Shown here one piece after another: positions 7,629 through 17,336 of a stretch of 64,000 nt of DNA (position 1 is the first letter of the stretch; each line of letters starts with the position of its first letter). The notes below the pieces were generated by a model that worked only from the letters and a program-made list of their open reading frames with translations, was not told where the DNA came from and did no database searches. The stretch is from Chitinophagales bacterium. Its GTDB lineage: Bacteria > Bacteroidota > Bacteroidia > Chitinophagales > Chitinophagaceae. A program made the position numbers and the translations under genes. Location: the NCBI GenBank assembly GCA_015654595.1, contig JAATGQ010000257.1, positions 1 through 64,000 on the forward strand. The letters run 5' to 3'.

Positions 7629-10600
7629 TTACTTCATGATGAGGATGCTTTGCATACTGATGCTGCCATCGGAGCCCTGGACCTTGATAAAATAGAGCCC
7701 ATTGGTCAGTCTTGGGTTAAGTCTGGCTATGCCGCCGTTGACGGTTGCTTCTTCCTGGAGCAGAAATTTGCCGCCTGCGTCATACCATTCTACTCTGACC
7801 GTAGCCGCGCTCGGGTTAAGGCCGCTGACATAGACCGTACCGCCCGATGGGTTGGGGTAGACCGAGATCGGTGTCTTTTTGGTCAGATTGACCGTCACCA
7901 CGTTCGAGTATTTGAAATTGCCGTCACGGTCGGTTTGTCTGAGTCTGTAGAAGCTGGTTCCCATATAGGGTGAAGCGTCGACAGAAGTATAGTCCAGCGG
8001 CTGTGAGCTATTGCCATCTGGCGCCTGCGTATTTACCTTCTGAAGATCTTCGAAGCTGGAGCCGTCCTTACTTCTTTCCACTGTGAAATAGCTGTTGTTG
8101 GATTCCGTTGCTGTCTCCCAGCCCAGGTTAACCTTGTTATTGTTATCAGGCTGAGCGGTAAAATAGACCAGGTTGACGGGCAGGGTATTGGAGCCGTCGA
8201 TCTGGTTGGCCAGCGCAAAGGTTGAGAACGAGTTAAACGCTGAAGGCGAAGACGTCGAGGTGATGCTGCCGGTAAGGAAAGAACCGCCGCTGGCAGCGGG
8301 TGCGCCCGAGCCTCCGATATTGATCCACGTGGTGGGAGCAGTATAAGTATTCTTTACGATCGTCAGCGTGCTGCCGTCGGTAACGTAGTCATCGATACCA
8401 AAGAATAGCTGTATGCTCTGGTTGCCGCTGAGGTCCGTTGCCGGCGTGCTGGTACCGGCCGAGTTAGTTCTGGCGATGGTATAATAGTGCTCGCCGGAAA
8501 CCCTGGTTACACTTGGTGGAAGCGTATAATATAACAGGCCTGCGCTCAGGTCGTAAACTTGCGCCGTATAGTTATAGAGGGCCGACGTAGTATGATTGAC
8601 GGTCAGAACGAATGGCCGGCAGTCGGGATAGCTTCCGATAGGGAAGTTGAGGGTGGTCGTGCCGCTTGCCGACTTCTGATAGCGCATGGGACCGTTGACA
8701 TAGCTGGTGGAAAGGGCGGTACCTGCTGCTGTCGTAGAGCCGTTGAGCATCGTCAGGATATTCGTGGTGGTCGTATTGAGCAGTCCCGAGCTGAGGCTCA
8801 TGCTGGTTTGTACGCTGATCGGAGTGTTCAGGGTAACGTCGCCGCTTGTATTGGCAATGATCAGCCTTGTAAAGATGGGGCTGGGGGATCCTGAAGTGAC
8901 ATTGACCGTCTGGTTGGAAGATCCGGAGAGCGTTGCTGAGCCGGAACCAGCACCAAAGGTAATGGGGGAAGCGGAAGGCGTATTTACCGTAATACTGCCT
9001 GTATAGTTACAGTTGTAGTTGTAGTTAGGATAGACGCTGCCGGTTCCGCTTTTTACGAAGGTTACGTTGTTGTTATAGGCATCCGGACCGCTGTAGCTCA
9101 TCAGCAGATAGCCTGTTCCGGTATTGGTAAAGGTGCTGCTGCCATTAAAGGTATTGTTGCCGGCACTTTGGTCATTGTTTGTTCCTGTTTTTGTAAAATT
9201 ACCCGTACCATTGAACGTTGCCGTGTTGAAAAGAAGGCCGGGACTGGAAGAGGTGATCGTGCCGTTGAATACGCTGCCGGTTGCATATTGGATATAGCTG
9301 TTCCCGGTGGTGGTCAGATTGATGACTGCTGGACCTGCCTGCGTAAAGCTTCTGAATATCAGACTTCCTGTCGTAAAGCCTGACGAACCTATGCTGATGG
9401 CCTTGCCGCTGGCAAGAGTGGCGTTACCGCTGCCGTTGCTGAAGTAGACACCGGCGCCGCCGACGTTGTTGACAATGATATTTCCATTGTATTGGGTACC
9501 GTAGCCATTCTGGTTGGAATAGAACCAGGCGCCAGTACTACCCGGTGTGTTATTGATATAAACATCGCCGTTGAACGTGGTGCCTGTACAGTTATAGGCC
9601 GTATACATATGAGCGCTGGGGCTCTGGTTGTTGAAGGTGGCCGTGGACTGCCAAAGGTCAGGATTGCCGTTCCCCATCATAAAATAACCTGTTCCGGTAT
9701 TGGTGATGGTAAAGGTTCCATTAAACGTGTTGTTACCGATAGAGGCGTCATTCGTTGCGCCATTCTTGGCGGAGTTGACGATACCGCTGAAGTTGCAGCC
9801 GTTGAAATAAATTGCCGGACTGACGGTTGTGACATCCCCCCCGAAAGCGGAGGAAGGGCCAAATGTCAGGTTACCGGTGCCGGTGAGCGTCAGGCTTTGA
9901 GGCGTTGGGCCCGTCTGGGTGAACTGGCGGAGAAGCAGCGTGCCGGAAGAGAAGCCTGCGCTGCCTACGCTGATGGTCTTACCCGCTGCCAGCGCTGCAG
10001 AAGCCGTTGTATTACCCGTACAGAAGACGACGCCATAGCCAGAAGTGGAGTTGACAACGATGTTGTCGGCGAAGGTCGTACCCTGGGAATACTGGCTGAC
10101 GTAGATATAGTTGTTGCCTCCGGGGCTGTTGTTAAAGGTCGTTAATCCTCCGAAAGCATTGCCTGTGCTGTTGTTGGCAACATAGAAGTTGGCGCTGCCC
10201 GTGTTGTTGAAGGTGGCTGCATTATTAAACTTATCGGCTACAGAGTTACTGAGGGCCAGGTTGCCGCTACCGTTATTGGTAATACTGGTGATCCCGTTAA
10301 AGATATTGTTGCCATTGCTGTTGTCCTGGCTGGGGCCGGTTTTTACAGAAGTAACCGCACCGCTGAACGTACAGCCATGAAACAGCAGGGATGGACTCGA
10401 GGAAGTGACGTCACCGCCAAAAGCAGAGGTCGGTCCAAAGACCAGTATGCCGGTTCCTGTAAGTGTCAGGTTTTGGGCTGTTGCACCGGCTTGTGTAAAC
10501 TGCCGCAGACAAAGATAGCCTGTGGTGAACCCGGCGCTGCCGACGGTGATGGTCTTGCCTGCAGCAAGCGTTGCCGTGGCAGTGGTATTGCCGGTACAGA

Positions 10601-13600
10601 ATTGTACACCGCCGCCTGCCAGCGAGCTGACGACGATATTGTCATTGAAGATGGTGCCTTGGGCTGCCTGGCTGACATAAATGGTGGTATTGGCTGTCGG
10701 ATTGTTGTTGAAAGTCGCTACGCCGCCAAATACGTTGCCGGCGCCATTATTGGCGACATAAATATTGCCTTTACCCGTATTGTTAAAGGTAGAGACCGTG
10801 TTGAACTGATCGGCGGTCGTGTTGCTGAAGACAAAACTACCCGTACCGGCATCGGTCATCGTGGCGGCGCCATTAAAAATATTGCCCCCGTTGCTATAGT
10901 CACTTGTAGTTCCTGTTTTGGTGGCATTACATGCACCGCTGAAAGTACAGCCATGGAATAACAAAGCGGGACTTGACGCCGTGACATCGCCGCCGATGCT
11001 GGACAAGGGGCCGAATTGCAGGGTCGTAGCCGTGCTCGCAAGGGTCAGGTTGATGGGCGCGTTGCCCAGCTGCGTGAATTGTTTGAGAATGAGATAACCG
11101 GCGTTCAGACCAATAGAGCCAGCCGCGATGGTTTTGCCGGCGGCAAGGGTTGCGGTAGCCGTGGAATTGCCGCCGCAGAACTCTATACCCGATGCGCTGC
11201 CGCTTGTATTGACATAAATGTTGCCGTTGAACTGGTTACCGGTAGAACCCCATGCGGGTAAGATCCTTTCGGTTCCGCTATTTGTAAACGTGACATCATT
11301 ATTCCAGGTATCAGGATTCGTATTGCCGAGTATGATAAAGTTAGTACCCGTGCTGGTGATCGTGGATATGCCGTTGAATACGTTACCGCCATAGCTCCAG
11401 TCGCCGGTAGATCCCGTTTTGGTTAAATTGGAAGCGCCGTTGAAGGTACATCCGTTAAGCTGGAGGGTGGGACTGGAAGTCGTGACGTCACCGCTGAAGC
11501 TGGAGGAAGGTCCAAAGACCATCGCGCCGGTTCCGGTGAGCGTCAGGCTCTGAGGCGTAGAGCCGTTCTGCGTAAACTGTCTCAGGAGCAGCGTACCCGA
11601 AGAGAAGCCGGAAGAGCCGACTGTAATCGTCTGGTTGGCTGCAAGGGTTGTGGTTGCAGTGGTGCCATTGTTATCGAATTGAACGCCGCTCCCCGAGGGT
11701 GAATTGACGACGATACTGCCGTTGAAGGTTGTGCCTGTTCCATAAGCGCTCACGTAGATGAATCCTGAACCCGTAGGGTTATTGTTAAAGGTGGTCAGAC
11801 CGTTAAAGGTATTACCGGTACTGTTGTGCGCGACATAGATATTGCTGGCGCCGTTGTTGTTGAAGGTGGCTGCCGCATTGAACTGATCCGGACTGCCATT
11901 GCCAAGAAGAAGATAGCCGTTGCCGGTATTGGTCAGGTTAACGATGCCGTCGAAGATATCCCCTCCGGTACCCGCGTCATTGGTGGCGCCGAACTTGGTC
12001 GAGGTTACTGTACCATTGAAGGTCGCGCCATTAAAATACAAACCGGGGCTGGAAGTCGTGACATTTCCGCCAAAGCTGGACGATGGGCCGAAGACCAGAT
12101 TGGTGGCGGTACTTGCGAGAGTCAGGTTGACCGGCGTATTTCCCTGCTGTGTAAATTGTCTTAGCGTCAGATATCCCGAATTGAGACCGACGGAGCCGGC
12201 CATTATCGTAAAGCCTGCGGCCTGGATAGCGGTTGCTGTACTGCTTCCGCAGAACTGTATACCCGTGGCGCTGCCGGATGTGTTTACGTAGATATTTCCG
12301 TTGAACTGGTTGCCGACCGAGTTCCATGCCGGCAGGATACGCTCGGAGCCGTTGGTGGTAAAGGTGACATCCGCATTCCACGTATCGGGATTGCTATTGC
12401 CTAATACCCAGAAATTACTGCCGCTGTTGGTAAGATAAGAGGGTTTGTTAAATGTATTGCCGCCCAGGTTGTAGTCGCCGGTGGTTCCGGTCTTCGTAAT
12501 GGTGGTGACGCCGTTGAAAGTGCCTCCATTTAAAAAGATGGCGGGGGTAGTGACCGTGATGTCTCCGCCAAAGGTACAGCCAGTGCCGATCGTAAGCGAA
12601 GCCGAACCGGTAAAGGTAAGATTGATGGGAGCGTTACCCAGTTGGGTGAAACCGTTGAGGTTCAAAAAGCCGGTTGCAAAACCTGCGCTGCCGATCAGGA
12701 TCGTTTTTCCTGCGGCCAGGGTAGGAGTTCCCGTATTGCTGGTATTACCCAGATAGATACCGCTGGTCCCGGTGCTGTTCAACGTGATATTGTCGTTGAA
12801 TTGATCATTGCTACTATAACCTAACAGGAAGTAGCCAGTGCTGCTTTGCTGATTTATGGTACAGGTTGAGTTGAAGATGTTCTGACGCTGGTTATTCCCG
12901 TTGTTGGTACCGCCCGTCTTTGTAAAGACCGCTGCGCTGTTGTACGTGGCGCCCTGTGGCCAGATATCAGGCGCCGTAAGTGTAACGGGGCCGCCAAAAT
13001 TACTTTTGGGTCCCAGATAGAGAGAGGCGGTGCCGGTTGCGTTGAGCGTAATGGGTGTCGAGCCCAGCTGGGTGAACTGTTTCAGATACAGGTAGCCGGC
13101 GGTCAGACCGGTTGTGCCTGCATAGATCGTTTTTCCGGCAGCAAGGATTGCCGTACTATTGGTATCAGCGCCGTTGAACTGGATACCCGAGGCGCTGCCG
13201 GCAGTGTTGACATATATATTCCCGTTGAACTGGTTGCCGACGGAGCTCCAGGCCGGCAGCAGCCGTTCGGAACCATTGTCGGTGAACGTAACGTCATTGT
13301 TCCAGATATCAGGATTGCCGTTGCCCATGACCAGGTAGCTGGAGCCGCTGTTGGTGATCGAGCATACGCCGTTGAAGACGTTGTTTCCCGAACCCCAGTC
13401 GCCGGTCGGTCCCGTTTTGGTAAAGTTGGTCGCGCCATTGAAGATGGCGCCGTTGAAAGAGAGAGAAGGTACCGAAGCTGTGATGTCTCCGTCGAAAGAA
13501 GAAGAAGGCCCAAAGCTAAGGTAGCCCGTCCCTGTAAGGGAAAGATTTTGAGCGGTGGCGCTGATTTGTGTTAACTGGCGCAGCAGCAGGGTACCGGAGG

Positions 13601-14441
13601 AGAAGCCAGCGGAGCCGATGCTGATGGATTTGCATGAGGCTAAAGAGGCAGAGGCGGTATTGTTACAGAATTGAACGCCTTGTCCGAACGTCGAGGTGAC
13701 GGTAATGTTATCGGCAAAGATAGTACCGGTTGAGTTGGAACTGACGTAGATCAGTGCTGAACCCGTTGCGGCGGCGTTGGGGCTGTTGTTGAAGATCACC
13801 GGTGCGGCAAAAGTATTATTTGCGCTGCTGTGGGCGATGGACATATAAGACGTCCCCGTGTTGTTGAAGGTGGCAGCCGCATTATACTGGTCTCGCATGC
13901 CATTGCCGAGGGCCAGCAATCCGGAGCCATTGTTGGTAACCGTCAGCGCGCCGTTAAAGGTATTATTACCCGAAGAGTAATCGTTGGTCGCGCCGGTCTT
14001 TGTCAGCACCGTTGTTTTTTGGTAGGTCGTGTTTCTCGTCGTCAGCGTGCCCGCCGTGATGTTGACGTTACAATTAAAGGTGAGGGCCGATCCGCCGATG
14101 CTGGAGGTACTGGCGCCTGTAACCACAAGCGAGCCGTTCTGGACCGTTCCATTGGAGAAGCTGGCTGTCGTGCCATTGGCAGTAAGCGTGTTGCCTCCCA
14201 GGTCAAGGGTACCGCTGGTAAAGGTCAGGTTGTTAATGCTTGTGTTGAGGTTGACGACACAGACGTTGCCGCCTGTTACAATGGTTACATTGTCTGAAGC
14301 TCCGGGGACACCGTTGGGCGTCCAGTTGGCGCCCGTATACCATGCGGTAGAAACGGAGCCGTTCCAGGTGTAATTTGTTTGTGCTTTTACCGTGCTAAAT
14401 AAAAGCATAAATGCGACGACAAAGGGTAGAGGTCGTTCCAT
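7629..14441 (-). CDS. Giant repetitive surface protein with T9SS C-terminal sorting domain
   Basis: This 2270-residue protein is probably exported by the type IX system and displayed on, or released from, the cell. A signal peptide is visible (MERPLPFVVAFMLLFSTVKAQ, written here as 1-21). Most of the protein is built from about nine imperfect modules of 145-195 residues rich in T, N, G and S. Each carries an L-x-x-F-TQ core and FNG/FNN strands, which suggests a long beta-helix. The last ~80 residues (SVYPNPSGGTVYVSGL, then GLYFIKVQ) match the T9SS type-A C-terminal domain. A fibronectin-like segment with the ETATESNNSYFTVERSKDG-type sequence precedes it. No enzyme motif was found, so an adhesin or matrix role is an inference. 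Confidence 0.88.
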   Translation of the reverse strand: MERPLPFVVAFMLLFSTVKAQTNYTWNGSVSTAWYTGANWTPNGVPGASDNVTIVTGGNVCVVNLNTSINNLTFTSGTLDLGGNTLTANGTTASFSNGTVQNGSLVVTGASTSSIGGSALTFNCNVNITAGTLTTRNTTYQKTTVLTKTGATNDYSSGNNTFNGALTVTNNGSGLLALGNGMRDQYNAAATFNNTGTSYMSIAHSSANNTFAAPVIFNNSPNAAATGSALIYVSSNSTGTIFADNITVTSTFGQGVQFCNNTASASLASCKSISIGSAGFSSGTLLLRQLTQISATAQNLSLTGTGYLSFGPSSSFDGDITASVPSLSFNGAIFNGATNFTKTGPTGDWGSGNNVFNGVCSITNSGSSYLVMGNGNPDIWNNDVTFTDNGSERLLPAWSSVGNQFNGNIYVNTAGSASGIQFNGADTNSTAILAAGKTIYAGTTGLTAGYLYLKQFTQLGSTPITLNATGTASLYLGPKSNFGGPVTLTAPDIWPQGATYNSAAVFTKTGGTNNGNNQRQNIFNSTCTINQQSSTGYFLLGYSSNDQFNDNITLNSTGTSGIYLGNTSNTGTPTLAAGKTILIGSAGFATGFLNLNGFTQLGNAPINLTFTGSASLTIGTGCTFGGDITVTTPAIFLNGGTFNGVTTITKTGTTGDYNLGGNTFNKPSYLTNSGSNFWVLGNSNPDTWNADVTFTTNGSERILPAWNSVGNQFNGNIYVNTSGSATGIQFCGSSTATAIQAAGFTIMAGSVGLNSGYLTLRQFTQQGNTPVNLTLASTATNLVFGPSSSFGGNVTTSSPGLYFNGATFNGTVTSTKFGATNDAGTGGDIFDGIVNLTNTGNGYLLLGNGSPDQFNAAATFNNNGASNIYVAHNSTGNTFNGLTTFNNNPTGSGFIYVSAYGTGTTFNGSIVVNSPSGSGVQFDNNGTTATTTLAANQTITVGSSGFSSGTLLLRQFTQNGSTPQSLTLTGTGAMVFGPSSSFSGDVTTSSPTLQLNGCTFNGASNLTKTGSTGDWSYGGNVFNGISTITSTGTNFIILGNTNPDTWNNDVTFTNSGTERILPAWGSTGNQFNGNIYVNTSGSASGIEFCGGNSTATATLAAGKTIAAGSIGLNAGYLILKQFTQLGNAPINLTLASTATTLQFGPLSSIGGDVTASSPALLFHGCTFSGACNATKTGTTSDYSNGGNIFNGAATMTDAGTGSFVFSNTTADQFNTVSTFNNTGKGNIYVANNGAGNVFGGVATFNNNPTANTTIYVSQAAQGTIFNDNIVVSSLAGGGVQFCTGNTTATATLAAGKTITVGSAGFTTGYLCLRQFTQAGATAQNLTLTGTGILVFGPTSAFGGDVTSSSPSLLFHGCTFSGAVTSVKTGPSQDNSNGNNIFNGITSITNNGSGNLALSNSVADKFNNAATFNNTGSANFYVANNSTGNAFGGLTTFNNSPGGNNYIYVSQYSQGTTFADNIVVNSTSGYGVVFCTGNTTASAALAAGKTISVGSAGFSSGTLLLRQFTQTGPTPQSLTLTGTGNLTFGPSSAFGGDVTTVSPAIYFNGCNFSGIVNSAKNGATNDASIGNNTFNGTFTITNTGTGYFMMGNGNPDLWQSTATFNNQSPSAHMYTAYNCTGTTFNGDVYINNTPGSTGAWFYSNQNGYGTQYNGNIIVNNVGGAGVYFSNGSGNATLASGKAISIGSSGFTTGSLIFRSFTQAGPAVINLTTTGNSYIQYATGSVFNGTITSSSPGLLFNTATFNGTGNFTKTGTNNDQSAGNNTFNGSSTFTNTGTGYLLMSYSGPDAYNNNVTFVKSGTGSVYPNYNYNCNYTGSITVNTPSASPITFGAGSGSATLSGSSNQTVNVTSGSPSPIFTRLIIANTSGDVTLNTPISVQTSMSLSSGLLNTTTTNILTMLNGSTTAAGTALSTSYVNGPMRYQKSASGTTTLNFPIGSYPDCRPFVLTVNHTTSALYNYTAQVYDLSAGLLYYTLPPSVTRVSGEHYYTIARTNSAGTSTPATDLSGNQSIQLFFGIDDYVTDGSTLTIVKNTYTAPTTWINIGGSGAPAASGGSFLTGSITSTSSPSAFNSFSTFALANQIDGSNTLPVNLVYFTAQPDNNNKVNLGWETATESNNSYFTVERSKDGSSFEDLQKVNTQAPDGNSSQPLDYTSVDASPYMGTSFYRLRQTDRDGNFKYSNVVTVNLTKKTPISVYPNPSGGTVYVSGLNPSAATVRVEWYDAGGKFLLQEEATVNGGIARLNPRLTNGLYFIKVQGSDGSISMQSILIMK
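9320..13600 (-). repeat. About nine degenerate intragenic modules in the giant surface protein
   Basis: The L-(R/K)-x-F-T-Q core recurs on the minus strand near 13.57, 13.07, 12.65, 12.15, 11.57, 11.07, 10.49, 9.91 and 9.34 kb, with spacings of about 420-580 bases. Nucleotide similarity between neighbouring modules is high in places (for example the blocks near 9.9, 10.5 and 11.6 kb). This points to duplication by recombination. Variable length shows that two module types alternate. Confidence 0.8.
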
Positions 14442-14599
14442 AGGTGGAATTTATATATTGGACTTCCTATATGCCATTATTAGTCCAAATAACTACTTCT
14501 GTGATTGTCAGTATTTTATAATAACGGATTATAAAAAAAGCTTCCCACAGTGGGAAGAATATCTAAAAATGAGCCTGTTATCTGTGCCCAAAATCCCTT

Positions 14600-14607
14600 T
14601 ATCTTTA
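14600..14607 (+). promoter_or_regulatory. Candidate -7 element (TATCTTTA)
   Basis: TATCTTTA matches the Bacteroidetes TAnnTTTG -7 consensus at 7 of 8 positions and ends five bases before the ATG at 14613. No clear -33 TTTG was found. If used, the mRNA would start at or very near the start codon. Confidence 0.35.
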
Positions 14608-14612
14608 GGGGC

Positions 14613-15194
14613 ATGAAACAAAAATGGAGTCTTTTTATACTGGCTGTCCTCTTTCTGTCTAAAGTTGATGCACAAGTGATTTTCAACAAAGTAGATACTA
14701 CGATGAAGATTGGAAAGGCAGGCTATAAGGTTAGTTGCCGGAACAGGAGTATCAAGGAAAATCAGTTGCAGATCCGCCCGATCGGCTTTGATGCGGATGT
14801 AAAAGAAATGAACTTTCCGATCGCGGGAAGGCTGGCGAGTACGATGGTGGACGATCTCAACGGCGATGGATGGCCGGATCTGATGTTGTTTATTTATACT
14901 GATTCCAGCGCACAGCATGGGATGGCGTTTGCGCTTGTATCTGAGGGGAATAAGTCCGTCAGCCCGGTTCGTCTGGGGGATGCTGCCATGGATGGGAAGA
15001 TCAACAAAGGGTATAAGGGCGGGGACGAGTATTCGATGATGGAAGGGACACTGCTGTTGAAGTTTCCCATCTATAAGGATGGAGATGCAGCAGATAAGCC
15101 TACCGGCGGCCACCGGGTGGTGATGTATAAGCTTGCTAGGAGCGGTGAGGCCGGATACAAGTTTGATATCATAAGAACGTATGAAACACAATAA
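14613..15194 (+). CDS. Secreted hypothetical protein with a DDLNGDGWPDL motif
   Basis: A 193-residue protein of unknown function. The ATG at 14613 is preferred over the upstream in-frame ATG at 14550, because only it gives a clean signal peptide (MKQKWSLFILAVLFLSKVDAQ, residues 1-21). About residue 80 there is an Asp-rich loop, DDLNGDGWPDL. This resembles the calcium-binding turn of FG-GAP/VCBS repeats, but only one copy is present. It is probably periplasmic or exported. It is convergent with the HAD gene and shares the hairpin at 15195-15212 with it. Confidence 0.75.
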   Translation: MKQKWSLFILAVLFLSKVDAQVIFNKVDTTMKIGKAGYKVSCRNRSIKENQLQIRPIGFDADVKEMNFPIAGRLASTMVDDLNGDGWPDLMLFIYTDSSAQHGMAFALVSEGNKSVSPVRLGDAAMDGKINKGYKGGDEYSMMEGTLLLKFPIYKDGDAADKPTGGHRVVMYKLARSGEAGYKFDIIRTYETQ

Positions 15195-15212
15195 GGCGGC
15201 CTTTTAGCCGCC
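15195..15212. terminator. Bidirectional terminator between convergent genes
   Basis: The stem GGCGGC/GCCGCC (15195-15200 with 15207-15212) directly follows the TAA of the plus-strand gene and lies 30 bases beyond the end of the minus-strand HAD gene. The T-run is weak on both sides. Confidence 0.6.
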
Positions 15213-15241
15213 CTATTGTATCTGGTAGATAAAATTATCTT

Positions 15242-15880
15242 TTAGCCAAGTGTCAGCCCCATATTGGCCAGTGCGGTCCTGGTGGCGTCGACATTCTTGT
15301 AGTTGTGGGTGATCCCGCGGAGGCCGAGTCCTTCGGCTACCTGTACAAACATCGGGCGATCGTCGATATAGACTACTTCTTCTTTTGGAACCTGGGCAAC
15401 GTCCAGCGCCAGCTTCCAGATCTCGGCATCCGGTTTGCGAAAGTGTACAAAGCAGGAGGAGATAAAGAAATCTACGAATTCGTTGAGCTTTAATTTCTGG
15501 ATCCGGCGTTCATTGAGTTCGCGTCCTTCGTTGTTGACGACGGCGATCTTCAACTTATACTTAGCTTTTAGTCCGCGTATAAGCTCGATCATATCGGGAT
15601 ATGCGACAGACTGGTCATACATGAAGTTTTTGAAATCGTCGACGCTAAAGGAGCGGTCCTGGTAGAAAACGGACCTTTTCAGGTATTCGTCCAGGTCGAG
15701 TTTGCCTTGCTCATAGGTGTCGAAAGTCATGCGATGACGGTCATTGAGTTCGTCGAGGTCAAGGTTGAATTTTTTTGCCGCTGCTTCACGCGATTTTCTG
15801 TCCCATCCATTGGTGGCCATTACTCCGCCGACGTCTAAAAAGAGGGCCGTTACGTTTGCAGATGTCGTATTTACTGCCAT
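15242..15880 (-). CDS. HAD-superfamily hydrolase, YihX-like
   Basis: A 212-residue haloacid dehalogenase-fold protein, probably a small-molecule phosphatase. Motif I is FLDVGGV: the nucleophile Asp is present but the usual second Asp (DxD) is Gly, as in the YihX/enolase-phosphatase-like branch (DLGNV type). Motif II is AVVNNEG, with Asn where Ser/Thr is common. The motif III lysine is in FRKPDAEIW and motif IV is YIDDRP. The four-helix cap insert is of class I type. The start ATG at 15880 leaves an extra ~10-residue N-terminus before the first beta strand. Stand-alone, divergent from the esterase gene. Confidence 0.85.
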   Translation of the reverse strand: MAVNTTSANVTALFLDVGGVMATNGWDRKSREAAAKKFNLDLDELNDRHRMTFDTYEQGKLDLDEYLKRSVFYQDRSFSVDDFKNFMYDQSVAYPDMIELIRGLKAKYKLKIAVVNNEGRELNERRIQKLKLNEFVDFFISSCFVHFRKPDAEIWKLALDVAQVPKEEVVYIDDRPMFVQVAEGLGLRGITHNYKNVDATRTALANMGLTLG

Positions 15881-15976
15881 ATCTGTTGTTTATGTTTAAT
15901 GTTTGCAATGTAAAGAGAATCAGTCTTACCCGGCATTTGGATAGTGGTCAATACATTGAATTCGGTGAAATATACA

Positions 15977-15983
15977 TAATTTG
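15977..15983 (+). promoter_or_regulatory. Candidate -7 element (TAATTTG)
   Basis: TAATTTG ends eight bases before the ATG at 15992. It fits a shortened TAnnTTG form of the Bacteroidetes -7 element. No firm -33 element was seen. Confidence 0.3.
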
Positions 15984-15991
15984 CTGGGTAT

Positions 15992-17335
15992 ATGAAGTTT
16001 AAGCGGATTGGTTTATTCGTTATTTTATTGTGTGTTCAGTTGAGCACAGCCCTGGCCGGGCCGGTTATCGGCAACGTCCGTTGTAAAAAGGACCCTTCGC
16101 AGAGTTATGCATTATACATCCCTGAAAGAGGTAACAACGCGGCGCTGCCAATTGTTTACTTTTTTGACCCGCATGGGGCGGGGGCGCTTCCATTGAACAA
16201 GTACAAAGTTCTGGCGGACCGGTATGGTTTTATCCTCGTGGGCAGTAACAATTCCAGGAATGGCAATAACTGGAAAACGTCGGAAAAGATCTGGAAGAGT
16301 TTGTGGGAAGATACCAGGGACCGTCTGAAGATCGATGTGAATCGTGTATATACCTGCGGTTTTTCGGGGGGCGCCAAAGTAGCGAGTTTTATCGCTATAG
16401 AGACGCCGGGTATCAAGGGGATCATTGTGGGTGGATCGGGTTTGCCGGATGGTGTTTCGGGTACCGATTTTTCATTTGGTGTCACGATCCTGGCCGGGCT
16501 GGGAGATATGAATATGACCGACCTGGTCAATTTGAATCAGGTCCTGGACAAGACCAGGACCCGGCACCGACTGGTCCTCTTTGACGGAAAGCACGAGTGG
16601 GCGCCGGAAAAGATTATGAATACCGCCTTTGTCGCGCTTCAGCTGGATGCGATGCAGGCCGGATTGATTGGCCGTAATGCCGCGTTTATCGACAAATATG
16701 CAGCGGACAGCAAGCTGCGTGTGGCGGCTTATAAGCAGTCGAATGCGCTGGTCAGGGCGATGCGGGATTGTCAGTTATCGATCCGTATGCTGGATGGCGT
16801 ATCGGAAGAGGTAAAGTGGTTTGTTGATCAGCAGAAGGCTTTGTCTGCGGATGCCGCTTACAAGACCCAACAAGAGGCGGACGCTGCGCTGCTGACGAGA
16901 GAGCAGAATATAAAGACGGAGTACATGCAGGAGTTTCAGCGGGGTGAGATGCCCTATTGGATAAAGACGATCAATGATCTTAAGATAAAAGCGAATACTT
17001 CAGGGGCTACGGCGGAAGGCGGAATGTATCAGCGGCTGCTGGCTTATCTGTCTCTTGCATTTTATACCATCAGCAATCATCTTATAGAGGAGTACAATAG
17101 CGAGGCGGGACACTTTGTAGAGTTGTACAAGCTGGCTGATCCCACCAATCCGGAGGCCTGGTACTTCTCGGCAATCCTCAATGCGCGCGGCGGGCAAAAG
17201 CAGATTGCAGAACATGATCTTTCTGTTGCTATCGAATATGGTTTTACGGACAAGGCCCGCATGGAGCATGAGTCCGAATTCCAAAAAGTATTTTCCCGTG
17301 CGGATCTGAATCGCCTTGAAGCAAAAATTCATTGA
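15992..17335 (+). CDS. Secreted alpha/beta-hydrolase (PHB depolymerase/esterase-like) with C-terminal helical region
   Basis: A 447-residue exported protein with a signal peptide (residues 1-23, ending ALAG). The first ~220 residues look like the esterase/PHB-depolymerase group of alpha/beta-hydrolases. PIVYFFDPHGAG is the oxyanion-hole strand, GFSGGA carries the nucleophile Ser, and the catalytic His is probably in DGKHEWAP. The C-terminal half is helical and contains a TPR-like end (NPEAWYFSAILNARGG). Its stop is one base from the ATG of the GH27 gene, so the two form an operon. A role in removing ester groups from a galactose-containing glycan is an inference from that neighbour. Confidence 0.75.
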   Translation: MKFKRIGLFVILLCVQLSTALAGPVIGNVRCKKDPSQSYALYIPERGNNAALPIVYFFDPHGAGALPLNKYKVLADRYGFILVGSNNSRNGNNWKTSEKIWKSLWEDTRDRLKIDVNRVYTCGFSGGAKVASFIAIETPGIKGIIVGGSGLPDGVSGTDFSFGVTILAGLGDMNMTDLVNLNQVLDKTRTRHRLVLFDGKHEWAPEKIMNTAFVALQLDAMQAGLIGRNAAFIDKYAADSKLRVAAYKQSNALVRAMRDCQLSIRMLDGVSEEVKWFVDQQKALSADAAYKTQQEADAALLTREQNIKTEYMQEFQRGEMPYWIKTINDLKIKANTSGATAEGGMYQRLLAYLSLAFYTISNHLIEEYNSEAGHFVELYKLADPTNPEAWYFSAILNARGGQKQIAEHDLSVAIEYGFTDKARMEHESEFQKVFSRADLNRLEAKIH

Positions 17336-17336
17336 T

